NCBI GenBank assembly: GCA_034437075.1
Contig: DAOTVD010000060.1
Span: 1-31,440, forward strand
DNA from: DAOTVD01 sp034437075
Lineage (GTDB): Bacteria > Chloroflexota > Anaerolineae > Aggregatilineales > J027
Length of the DNA: 31,440 nt
Direction: 5' to 3'
Both the position numbers and the translations under genes were made by a program. The first letter of the stretch is position 1. Each line of letters starts with the position of its first letter. The notes under the pieces are model-generated. The model saw nothing but the letters and a program-made list of their open reading frames with translations. It made no database searches and was not told the DNA's origin. This document shows positions 14,117-20,932 of this stretch, piece by piece.

Positions 14117-16084
14117 ATGTGCGGTATTTGTGGCATCTTCCCGCGCGACGGCGCGCCCCCGGACGAGGCCGCTCTGCGGCGTATGACCGCCGCTTTGGTC
14201 CATCGCGGGCCGGATAGTGACGGCTATCATCTCGATGCGGCGGGCGGCCCGGCGCTGGGCTTCCGGCGCTTGGCGATTATCGACCTGCACAGCGGCGACC
14301 AACCCATGTACAACGAAGACCGTACCGTTGTGACCGTCTTCAATGGCGAAATCTACAACTACAAAACCCTGCGCGCGGAACTCGAAAACGCCGGGCATGT
14401 CTTCCGCAGCCGCGCCGATACCGAAGTGCTGGTGCATGGCTATGAAGAATGGGGCGTCGCGCTGCTGGATAGACTGCGCGGTATGTACGCCTTCGCCATC
14501 TGGGACGCTACCGCGCGGCGCTTGCTTCTCACGCGGGATCGCATGGGCCAAAAACCGCTGTATTATGCCGAGCACGCGGGCGCGTGGGTTTTCGCCAGCG
14601 AGGCCAAAGCGTTGCTGACCCTGCCCGGCTTCGCCGCGCGTGTGAATGAGGCCGCCGTGCCGGAATATCTGACGCTGGGATATGTGCTGCCGCCGCGCAC
14701 GCTCTTTGCCGGGATTCACAAACTGCCGCCGGGGCATCTGATGCAGATCGAAGCGGATGGCGCGCCCCACATCCGGGAATATTGGGCGCCAAGCCTAGAC
14801 CCCGCGCCCGACCTGACCCGCCAAATCGGCGCGCACGCCGTCCGCCAAGCGCTGACCGAAGCCGTCGACATGCGCTTGATGAGCGATGTGCCGCTGGGGG
14901 CTTTCCTCAGTGGCGGGGTAGACTCCACGGCCATCACGGCCCTGATGGCGCGCGCGACGGGCGCGCCCGTGCGCACGTTTACGGTTGGGTTTGACTTCCG
15001 GCGTCATTCGCCCGGCGACCAGAAATTCAACGTGGATTTGCACCATGCCGCCGAGGCCGCGCGCGCGCTGGGCTGCGAGCATCACGCGATTGTATTGGCC
15101 CATGATGCTAGCCTGGCCGGGTTGCTGCCTCAACTCGTCTATGCCCTAGATGAGCCCATCTCTGACCCCGCCATTATGCAGACGGTGACCGTCACGGCCC
15201 TGGCCCGCGCGACTGGCGTACCCGTTATCCTCAGTGGGGATGGCGCGGACGAAATCTTTGCCGGCTATGCCTTCTTCGAAGCGGCGCGGCGCGTGCAGCG
15301 CTACACCAAACGCATCCCGGCGGCGGTGCGGCACGGTGTCATCGAACCCGGAATCGGCCTGCTGGGCCATGGTGGGCGTCTGGAGGTGTTGCATAAATTG
15401 CGCGAAAAAGCCAACTTACCCACGCCTGCCGATCATTTTCTCAGTTGGGATGCCGTCAACGCGGACGCGGCGCGCTGGCTGGCCGACCCGCGCCATGTGG
15501 CGGACGCCCACGCCGCCCTGCGCGCGCAGATCAACGCGCTGTTAGAGCCACTCGACACGCCCGAACTGGCCGACCGGGTCGGGTATGCGCGCTTGCGTTT
15601 GTGGCTGGCGGAGAACTCTAACACACGCTTCGATAAGCTCAGTATGTGGATGTCGGTAGAAGCGCGCTCGCCTTTTCAGGATCACGAATTGGTTGACCTG
15701 GGCCTGAGTTTGCCGCTGGGCATCAAACTCGCGGAGACCTCGAAGGCGGTGCTAAAGGATGCGGTGGGCGATCTGCTGCCGGAGGCCGTGCTAAAGCGCC
15801 CCAAGTGGGGCTTCATGCCGCCCGCGTCGGATTGGCTGCGCGGGCCGTTGCGCCCACTGCTGGATACCTATTGCAGCCCGGCCCGCTTACGCGCGACAGG
15901 CTTCGACCCTCAGGCGGTGCGCCCGCTCATCGAAGCGCACTTAGCCCGGCGCGGCTATCACCTGCATGAAATCTGGGCGCTGTTGATGTTTCAACTCTGG
16001 CACGCGATGTTTATTACGGGCGACTTGACGATTCAGCCGCGTTGGTCGGCGGATGATCTGGTCGCGCGCTTGACGACGACTTAG
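14117..16084 (+). CDS. asnB: Asparagine synthetase, glutamine-hydrolysing
   Basis: The enzyme makes asparagine from aspartate, ATP and the amide nitrogen of glutamine in the cytoplasm. The 655-residue protein starts MCGICGIF, with Cys2 as the class II glutaminase nucleophile; further glutaminase motifs are FRRLAIID, GDQPMYNED and FNGEIYNY. The synthetase half has the PP-loop ATP site LSGGVDST (264-271), LSGDGADEIFAGY and the late KLSMWMSVEARSPFQDHELVD block. AAGGT lies upstream of the ATG. Length is like the long AsnB form. Some homologues work in amidation of cell-surface or natural product substrates, but the neighbours give no such hint. Its TAG stop overlaps the first bases of the repeat that follows. 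Together with glnA at the right edge it belongs to nitrogen assimilation. Confidence 0.95.
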   Translation: MCGICGIFPRDGAPPDEAALRRMTAALVHRGPDSDGYHLDAAGGPALGFRRLAIIDLHSGDQPMYNEDRTVVTVFNGEIYNYKTLRAELENAGHVFRSRADTEVLVHGYEEWGVALLDRLRGMYAFAIWDATARRLLLTRDRMGQKPLYYAEHAGAWVFASEAKALLTLPGFAARVNEAAVPEYLTLGYVLPPRTLFAGIHKLPPGHLMQIEADGAPHIREYWAPSLDPAPDLTRQIGAHAVRQALTEAVDMRLMSDVPLGAFLSGGVDSTAITALMARATGAPVRTFTVGFDFRRHSPGDQKFNVDLHHAAEAARALGCEHHAIVLAHDASLAGLLPQLVYALDEPISDPAIMQTVTVTALARATGVPVILSGDGADEIFAGYAFFEAARRVQRYTKRIPAAVRHGVIEPGIGLLGHGGRLEVLHKLREKANLPTPADHFLSWDAVNADAARWLADPRHVADAHAALRAQINALLEPLDTPELADRVGYARLRLWLAENSNTRFDKLSMWMSVEARSPFQDHELVDLGLSLPLGIKLAETSKAVLKDAVGDLLPEAVLKRPKWGFMPPASDWLRGPLRPLLDTYCSPARLRATGFDPQAVRPLIEAHLARRGYHLHEIWALLMFQLWHAMFITGDLTIQPRWSADDLVARLTTT

Positions 16085-16287
16085 GCTTTTCCAGAAAAAT
16101 AATGGTAACTACTCAGCCCTCACCCCAACCCCTCTCCCAAACGGGCTTTCAGCCCTGGTAGAGGGGCAAAAAGTGTCGGTTTCGGGTCGTTTTCCCCCTC
16201 TACCAGCCGCAAAGCGGCGTTTGGGAGAGGGGGATTAAGGGGGTGAGGGGGAAGAATTGGCATAGCCTGAGCAGTTACGAACAGCCT
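16083..16287. repeat. MITE-like terminator repeat, copy 4 (variant with nested element)
   Basis: The left end (TTAGGCTTTTCCAGAAAAATAAT) matches copies 1 and 2; the right end is GAACAGCCTTAA. The interior differs. GTAACTACTCAG (16105-16116) and CTGAGCAGTTAC (16267-16278) form a second inverted pair, enclosing a large hairpin of CCCTCACCCC and CCTCTCCCAAACG with their complements. The element fills exactly the space between two convergent stop codons, TAG of asnB and TAA of the next gene. Confidence 0.78.
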
Positions 16288-16751
16288 TAATCTGCGTTGT
16301 GTGCTTCGCGCAGGGCGTGCAAGCTGGCCACGGCGTCATCGTAATCCGTAAAAAACTGCTGCTTGGAGTCCGACAAGCGACCGAAGGTCAGGGCAAAGAG
16401 TTTCATCATCTGGTGCACGATGCCATTTTGTAAGACGATGGCCGCATGGGTATCCATGGGCGCTTCTTGCGCGGTGCGCGCGATGCGTTTCAACTCGTTA
16501 CGAAAATAGGGCGTCATGGTGATGGTCGGTGCGCTCAAATCGTTCAGGATGAGCATCGGGTAACGACTATCCCAGTTTTCAGTGAGTTGAAGATTGGTCG
16601 CGATATAGGTATCTATGCTTTCGGGGGCCATGCTATGCAGCGTGGTCTGGAAAATGCGGCCCGGGGCGATCCAGCGCGCCGTAACGTCATAGCCAAGGTC
16701 AACCGGGTCGGTGTGGGTGATCGTGGCAAAATTGATTTGTTCTAAGGTCAT
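16287..16751 (-). CDS. Protein of unknown function (possible STAS/SpoIIAA-like fold)
   Basis: The ATG at 16751 has a strong AGGGAGGG ribosome-binding site; an in-frame ATG ten codons earlier lacks one. The 154-residue protein is soluble, with no signal or membrane helix. It alternates strands and amphipathic helices: an N-terminal strand region ending in ARWIAPGRIFQTTLHSM, a segment YPMLILNDLSAP that looks like a buried strand and loop, and a long helical C-terminal half (YFRNELKRIAR, MMKLFALTFGRL, ALREAH). The layout recalls small STAS/SpoIIAA-like proteins, but the match is only by pattern and I would not assign a function. Its TAA stop is supplied by the bases at the end of the adjoining repeat. 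Confidence 0.72.
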   Translation of the reverse strand: MTLEQINFATITHTDPVDLGYDVTARWIAPGRIFQTTLHSMAPESIDTYIATNLQLTENWDSRYPMLILNDLSAPTITMTPYFRNELKRIARTAQEAPMDTHAAIVLQNGIVHQMMKLFALTFGRLSDSKQQFFTDYDDAVASLHALREAHNAD

Positions 16752-16834
16752 GGTGTGTCCCTCCCTGGGGGCAGACATCAATTCAGTCTCAGTCAGTGTT
16801 GCTTATCCAGGGCTGAGTGTAGCCCAAGGTTATG

Positions 16835-16866
16835 CGGCCCGGATGGGCCGGTTGTCTCATAGACAA
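16835..16866 (-). terminator. Tandem hairpins after the mtnA-lepB-GT2 operon
   Basis: Two hairpins lie just beyond the glycosyltransferase stop. TTGTCT/AGACAA has a three-base loop (16852-16866), and CGGCCC/GGGCCG has a four-base loop (16835-16850). Neither is followed by a T run, so termination is likely but not proven. Confidence 0.4.
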
Positions 16867-16888
16867 GGGGCCAAGGGGGTGCCTTGCG

Positions 16889-17833
16889 TTAGGGCTCGCG
16901 CGCTTCGCCGCCGATGGTCAGCGCATGCAAGAGTTGCCCATAGACGCGGATACGCGCCGCACGCAAGTCGCGCTTGTGGCCCACGGCCAGCTTAGCGCCT
17001 TCGATGAGTGTTTGCAGCCCGTAGCTCAGCACGATGACCGCGCGCAACAGCCAGGCGGCGGGCCGCCCGTGATGCTTGCGAAAATAGCGCAATTTGCTGA
17101 ACTGGAAATGTGTGTGCTTACGCGCGCTGACCTGCGCCGTGCTGCCGCCGCCATGGTGCGTGATGTACGCCGCGCCCAAATACACCGCGCCGAAGCCCGC
17201 CGCCGCCGCCCGTTTGCACCAGTCTAGCTCTTCGAAGAACATCACGAAGGCCGGGTCTAGCCCGCCGATAGCCTCATAGACCGTCCGGCGGGCCAACAAC
17301 GCGGAACCCTGCACCCAATCCACCGGAAAGGTGCCCTCGTCGGGCAAATCTTGGGCATAAAAACGGCGCAGCAACCCGCGCGGGGCTAGCCCCTGGAAGG
17401 CCGTGCTCTCGAATAGGGCCAGCGCCAAGCTTGGGAAACGGCGCCGCGTGGATTGGTGCGTGCCGTCGGTGTTGAGCGTATGCGGGCCGAGGATGGCGTA
17501 TTCGGGGTGCGCGTCCAGATAGCCGACCATATCCCCCAAGGCGTGGGCATGCACGCGCGTATCGGGGTTCAGCAGCAGCACATAGCGCCCGGTGGCGTGT
17601 TCTAAGCCCAGGTTGTTTCCGCGCACAAAGCCGATATTCTCCGCCTGGGCCAAGAGCAACACATCGGGGAAGTCTGCGCGCACCATGGCGGCGCTGCCGT
17701 CCGTGCTGGCAGAGTCCACGACGATAATTTGCACGCGCAACACGCCATGATAGCGCGCGATGCTGGCCAGGCATTCTCGCAACATTTCGCGCACGTTCCA
17801 ACTGACGATGATGATCGATAAATCGGGGGTCAT
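16889..17833 (-). CDS. Family 2 glycosyltransferase (rhamnosyltransferase-like)
   Basis: This 314-residue GT-A enzyme should transfer a sugar from a nucleotide donor to a surface polysaccharide or lipid-linked acceptor at the cytoplasmic membrane face. Visible motifs are the N-terminal nucleotide-binding LSIIIVSWNVREML, VDSASTDGSAAMV, the NIGFVRGNNLGL block, the DxD-position segment LLNPDTRV, VDWVQGSALLARR and the FMFFEELDW-like acceptor motif (FVMFFEELDWCKRA). This set is typical of WbbL-like rhamnosyltransferases, though the donor is not certain. A C-terminal hydrophobic/basic helix may touch the membrane. Its ATG overlaps the TGA of signal peptidase by four bases, so it is the last gene of a coupled operon. 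Confidence 0.93.
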   Translation of the reverse strand: MTPDLSIIIVSWNVREMLRECLASIARYHGVLRVQIIVVDSASTDGSAAMVRADFPDVLLLAQAENIGFVRGNNLGLEHATGRYVLLLNPDTRVHAHALGDMVGYLDAHPEYAILGPHTLNTDGTHQSTRRRFPSLALALFESTAFQGLAPRGLLRRFYAQDLPDEGTFPVDWVQGSALLARRTVYEAIGGLDPAFVMFFEELDWCKRAAAAGFGAVYLGAAYITHHGGGSTAQVSARKHTHFQFSKLRYFRKHHGRPAAWLLRAVIVLSYGLQTLIEGAKLAVGHKRDLRAARIRVYGQLLHALTIGGEAREP

Positions 17834-18432
17834 TTGTCTTTATACGCGTAATGGTCGATCATCTGGAATTCTTCGGGGGGCCAATAATTGATCCACGCGC
17901 GCCCGATGAGCAACGACCGCTGCACAGGGCCGAAAACGGCGCTATCGTGGCTAACGTTGCGGTTGTCGCCCAGCACGAAATACTCATTTGGGCCGAGTTG
18001 CCACTCGTTGAAGCGGCAATGGCTGGCCTGGCAAACCTGGGGGATGTAGGGCTCCTGGAGGCGTTGGCCATTGATGAAGACCACGCCATCCACCAGCGCG
18101 ATCCGCTCGCCGGGCAGGCCGATGAGGCGCTTAATGTAAAACGTGCTGAGGTTTTCTGGGTTCAACATCACGACCACATCGCCGCGTTGGGGCGGATTGA
18201 TGAAATATTCTAGCCGGTTGACGATCACACGCTCGTTGCCTGTGCCTTCGAACATAGGCCGCATACTCAAGCCCTCCACCAGATAGCGCGGCCAGGCCAA
18301 GTTCATCGCCACGAACAGGCCCAGCGCAATGAACAATATGCCCCCCAAACGCCGGATGAGATAGAGCAGGTATTGCTGGGGCGTGTTGCGCGTGCTGAGC
18401 GTCGGACGGGGTGGCGTCGTGGGGGCGACCAT
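17830..18432 (-). CDS. lepB: Signal peptidase I
   Basis: This membrane-bound serine protease cleaves signal peptides from exported proteins on the outer face of the membrane. The 200-residue protein has one N-terminal anchor (about residues 29-47), then the catalytic Ser56 in VEGLSMRPMF and general-base Lys101 in FYIKRLIGLPGE. The conserved box GDNRNVSHDSAVFGPV and the closing IGRAWINYWPP follow. All four signature boxes are present, and the short form with a single anchor is common outside the proteobacteria. An extra QVCQASHC pair of cysteines near the substrate region may form a disulfide. Its start overlaps the preceding stop by one base (TAATG) and it overlaps the next gene by four bases, so it is translationally coupled on both sides. 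Confidence 0.95.
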   Translation of the reverse strand: MVAPTTPPRPTLSTRNTPQQYLLYLIRRLGGILFIALGLFVAMNLAWPRYLVEGLSMRPMFEGTGNERVIVNRLEYFINPPQRGDVVVMLNPENLSTFYIKRLIGLPGERIALVDGVVFINGQRLQEPYIPQVCQASHCRFNEWQLGPNEYFVLGDNRNVSHDSAVFGPVQRSLLIGRAWINYWPPEEFQMIDHYAYKDK

Positions 18433-18719
18433 TAGCTCTTGCCCAGGCGCAAATTGGCTTCTGTAAAGGCCGCTTGCAGGCGGCTTTGCCAGGCGTGCAC
18501 ATCCGCGCGCAGGTCATCCGAAAGGCCCGGCGCATGGGCCAGGCCCGCCAGTTCATCCTGCAACGCGCCGAGCACTTCTAGGCTGGGGCTCCAGTCGGCA
18601 GCGCTGAGGATGTCATCCAGCACGGTGGCCGCTTCGCCCCAGCCCCCCATACGCAAACGCGGCAACAAGCCATTGCGCAGGCGGTCGTATAATGCGCGGT
18701 TGGTCGGCGAGTGGCTCAT
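18432..18719 (-). CDS. Small soluble helical protein, unknown function
   Basis: The 95-residue protein is almost entirely helical by its pattern of Leu, Ala and charged residues, with no membrane segment, signal or metal motif. It overlaps mtnA by four bases (ATGA) and lepB by one base (TAATG). Such tight packing, with open frame and compatible codon use, makes it very likely to be a real gene. I do not recognise the family. Its place between methionine salvage and signal peptidase gives no clear functional clue. Confidence 0.75.
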   Translation of the reverse strand: MSHSPTNRALYDRLRNGLLPRLRMGGWGEAATVLDDILSAADWSPSLEVLGALQDELAGLAHAPGLSDDLRADVHAWQSRLQAAFTEANLRLGKS

Positions 18720-19765
18720 AAGCTGGCGGCGTATTCGCGCATGACCTTGGGCAGATTGGTGCTATAGGGCGGCTTCACCAAGCCATGCTCGGTGATGATG
18801 CCCGTCACATATGCATGCGGCGTGATGTCGAAAGCGGGGTTACGCACCGGGAAATGCTCCGGCATCAGGGCCTGGCCATAGGGCTTGCGCATTTCGTCCG
18901 CGCTGCGTTCTTCAATCGGGATGTCGTCGCCGTCTTCCATTTTGAGATCAATGGTCGAGGTCGGCGCGACGACATAAAACGGTAGCCAATTCTCTTTGGC
19001 CAGCACCGCCACCTGATAGGTGCCGATTTTATTGGCGATGTCACCATTCCCGGCCACACGATCCGCGCCGACTAAGCAGGCTTTGACCTCGCCCTTGCGC
19101 ATGTAATATCCGGCGGCGTTATCGGGGATAATCTCGTAACTGATGCCCAGGCGGTCGAGTTCCCAAGCCGAAAGGCGCGCGCCCTGCATACGCGGGCGGG
19201 TTTCGTTCAGCAGCACATGCACGCTTTTGCCATCTTCGTGCGCCGCGCGGATGACGCCCAATGCAGTGCCATAATCCACCGTAGCCAACATGCCCGTGTT
19301 GCAATGATGCAGCACGGTGTCGCCATCCTTGAGCAATTGCGACCCGTGCGCGCCCATCAGTTGATTGGTCTTCACGTCGTCATCCGCGATTTTCTGGGCA
19401 CTGGCCAGCAGCTTTTCGCGCAGCGCGTCCGGCGTGGTCAAGGTTTCGTCATTGCTGAAGTGCAACATGCGCAGCACAGCCCAACCCAGGTTCACGGCGG
19501 TGGGGCGGGCATTTTGTAAATGCTGGGCGGCTGTTTTGAGTTCCGCGCGCAGGCTTTCGGCATCCTCGGCGGTGCTGTTTTGTGCGGCTAGGGCCATCCC
19601 AAAGGCCGCCGCTGCGCCGATAGCCGGCGCGCCGCGCACGACCATCTCGCGGATTGCGGTGGCGATGTCTTCGTATGTCTCGTAGGTCACGTAAGTGAGT
19701 TCCCAGGGAAGCGCACGCTGGTCGATCATCTTCACGCGGCCCTCTATCCATTCAACGGTTCGCAT
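18716..19765 (-). CDS. mtnA: S-methyl-5-thioribose-1-phosphate isomerase
   Basis: The enzyme converts methylthioribose 1-phosphate to methylthioribulose 1-phosphate in the methionine salvage pathway. The 349-residue length is usual. Family motifs are REMVVRGAPAIGAAAAFG, the catalytic cysteine in HHCNTGMLATVDYGTALG (Cys155), LNETRPRMQGARLSAWEL, the catalytic aspartate in VGADRVAGNGDIANKIGTY (Asp235), and APTSTIDL with IEERSADEM. It therefore looks like true MtnA and not a translation factor eIF2B subunit or ribose 1,5-bisphosphate isomerase. AAAAGGACG precedes the ATG. It leads the operon with the 95-residue protein, lepB and the glycosyltransferase, behind a good promoter. No other salvage genes are in the window. 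Confidence 0.95.
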   Translation of the reverse strand: MRTVEWIEGRVKMIDQRALPWELTYVTYETYEDIATAIREMVVRGAPAIGAAAAFGMALAAQNSTAEDAESLRAELKTAAQHLQNARPTAVNLGWAVLRMLHFSNDETLTTPDALREKLLASAQKIADDDVKTNQLMGAHGSQLLKDGDTVLHHCNTGMLATVDYGTALGVIRAAHEDGKSVHVLLNETRPRMQGARLSAWELDRLGISYEIIPDNAAGYYMRKGEVKACLVGADRVAGNGDIANKIGTYQVAVLAKENWLPFYVVAPTSTIDLKMEDGDDIPIEERSADEMRKPYGQALMPEHFPVRNPAFDITPHAYVTGIITEHGLVKPPYSTNLPKVMREYAASL

Positions 19766-19795
19766 GGTTTTCGTCCTTTTCTACCCTCTGCTTGG

Positions 19796-19825
19796 ATTAT
19801 ACCGTGCTCGCCCATCAGTTGGAAA
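19796..19825 (-). promoter_or_regulatory. Promoter of the mtnA operon
   Basis: A perfect TATAAT (19796-19801) lies 18 bases downstream of TTTCCA (19820-19825) on the minus strand. It predicts a start about 24 bases ahead of the mtnA ATG. The 18-base spacing matches that of the promoter at 1877-1906. Confidence 0.5.
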
Positions 19826-19846
19826 AGGGGGATTTCGGGCGCGACG

Positions 19847-20746
19847 CTACACCATGCGCGCCTGGGCCAGGGCCAGCGTCATGAAATGAATATCGACGAT
19901 GTCATCCACGTCCGGCGCATAACCGCCCGCCATCACCAGCGCCACAGGGACGCCATGCGCGCGGCAGGCATCCAGCACGAAGACATCCCGCGCGCGTAAG
20001 CCGTCTTTGCTGAGCGCCAGGCGGCCCAACTTATCTTTTTCATACGGGTCAGCCCCCGCCAAATAGATCACAATATCCGGCGTGATGGCCGCGAAGGCTT
20101 GGCTCACGCCCGTTTGCAGCGCGTCCAGATAGACCGCATCCCCGGCCCCGTCTGGCAAGCCGATGTCTAGGTCGCTGGGCGGTTTACGAAAGGGATAATT
20201 CTTGGCGCCGTGGATGCTCAGCGTAAAAATGCTGGGGTCATCATGACACAGCGCCGCCGTACCGTCCCCCTGATGCACATCCGCGTCGAGGATGAGCGCC
20301 TGGGTGATGCGGCCCTCGGCTTGCAACGCGCGTAACGCGACCACCGCATCATTAAAAACGCAGAATCCGCCGCCGCTGGCGTAGTGCGCATGATGCGTGC
20401 CGCCCGCCAGATTCGCCGCGAGCCCCTCCGCGAGTGCGCTACGCGCCGCCGCCATCGTCGCGCCCACCGAGCGCCGCGAGCGTTCCACCATGCCCGGCGA
20501 CCAGGGAAAGCCGATTTTGCGCTGGGCTTTGCGGTCGAGCGTGCCGCTTGTAACCGCCGCCACGTATTCTGGCGCGTGGACGCGCAACAGGTCGGCATCC
20601 GTGGCGGGGTCGGGCACGCGCAAATCATCGGGCGGCACGAGGCGCTCGGCCAGGATGCGCTCGCGCAAGGCGGCATACTTGCGCATAGGAAACCGATGCC
20701 CCGGCGGGAGGGGTAACACGAATTGATCGGTATAGTAGAGCTTCAT
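19847..20746 (-). CDS. Histone deacetylase family zinc amidohydrolase
   Basis: The 299-residue protein belongs to the arginase/deacetylase fold, which removes acetyl groups from lysine, polyamines or acetoin-pathway proteins in bacteria. It shows the active-site pair His118-His119 in GGTHHAHY, the zinc ligands in ILDADVHQGDG (Asp and His), a further acidic ligand in YLAGADPYEKDKLG, and the C-terminal VMAGGYAPDVDD where a Tyr follows the Gly-Gly. All key residues of an active enzyme are present. Its substrate is unknown. Only eight bases separate its ATG from the repeat upstream, and AAGG from the repeat end sits at Shine-Dalgarno distance, so the repeat appears to shape its expression. No separate promoter is visible, and it may be read through from the glycosyltransferase gene. 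Confidence 0.93.
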   Translation of the reverse strand: MKLYYTDQFVLPLPPGHRFPMRKYAALRERILAERLVPPDDLRVPDPATDADLLRVHAPEYVAAVTSGTLDRKAQRKIGFPWSPGMVERSRRSVGATMAAARSALAEGLAANLAGGTHHAHYASGGGFCVFNDAVVALRALQAEGRITQALILDADVHQGDGTAALCHDDPSIFTLSIHGAKNYPFRKPPSDLDIGLPDGAGDAVYLDALQTGVSQAFAAITPDIVIYLAGADPYEKDKLGRLALSKDGLRARDVFVLDACRAHGVPVALVMAGGYAPDVDDIVDIHFMTLALAQARMV

Positions 20747-20755
20747 GGCCGCCTT

Positions 20756-20932
20756 AGGCTTTTCCAGAAAAATAATTACCCCTCCCCAGCCCCTCCCCGA
20801 ATTCAGGGAGGGGCTATTATGCGCACGAGTAAGTTCTCCCCCCGAATTCGGGGGGAGCTAGAGGGGGGTAAAATCAAGCCGGTATCCTTTTCGACAAAAG
20901 CAAGCGGCATAGTTAAATACTTGGAAAAGCCT
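20756..20932. repeat. MITE-like terminator repeat, copy 2
   Basis: This 177-bp copy appears identical to 11045-11221, including the 10-bp stem (20788-20815) and the perfect 22-bp palindrome (20836-20857). Its right end runs straight into TTAATC, which supplies the stop codon of the giant glycosyltransferase gene. Its left end, read leftward as CCTAAGGC, lies just ahead of the deacetylase start. Confidence 0.85.

Noticed and set aside
14081..14770. A 229-codon open frame antisense to the start of asnB
   Set aside because: It overlaps the conserved glutaminase domain on the other strand and shows Gln/Arg-rich shadow composition.
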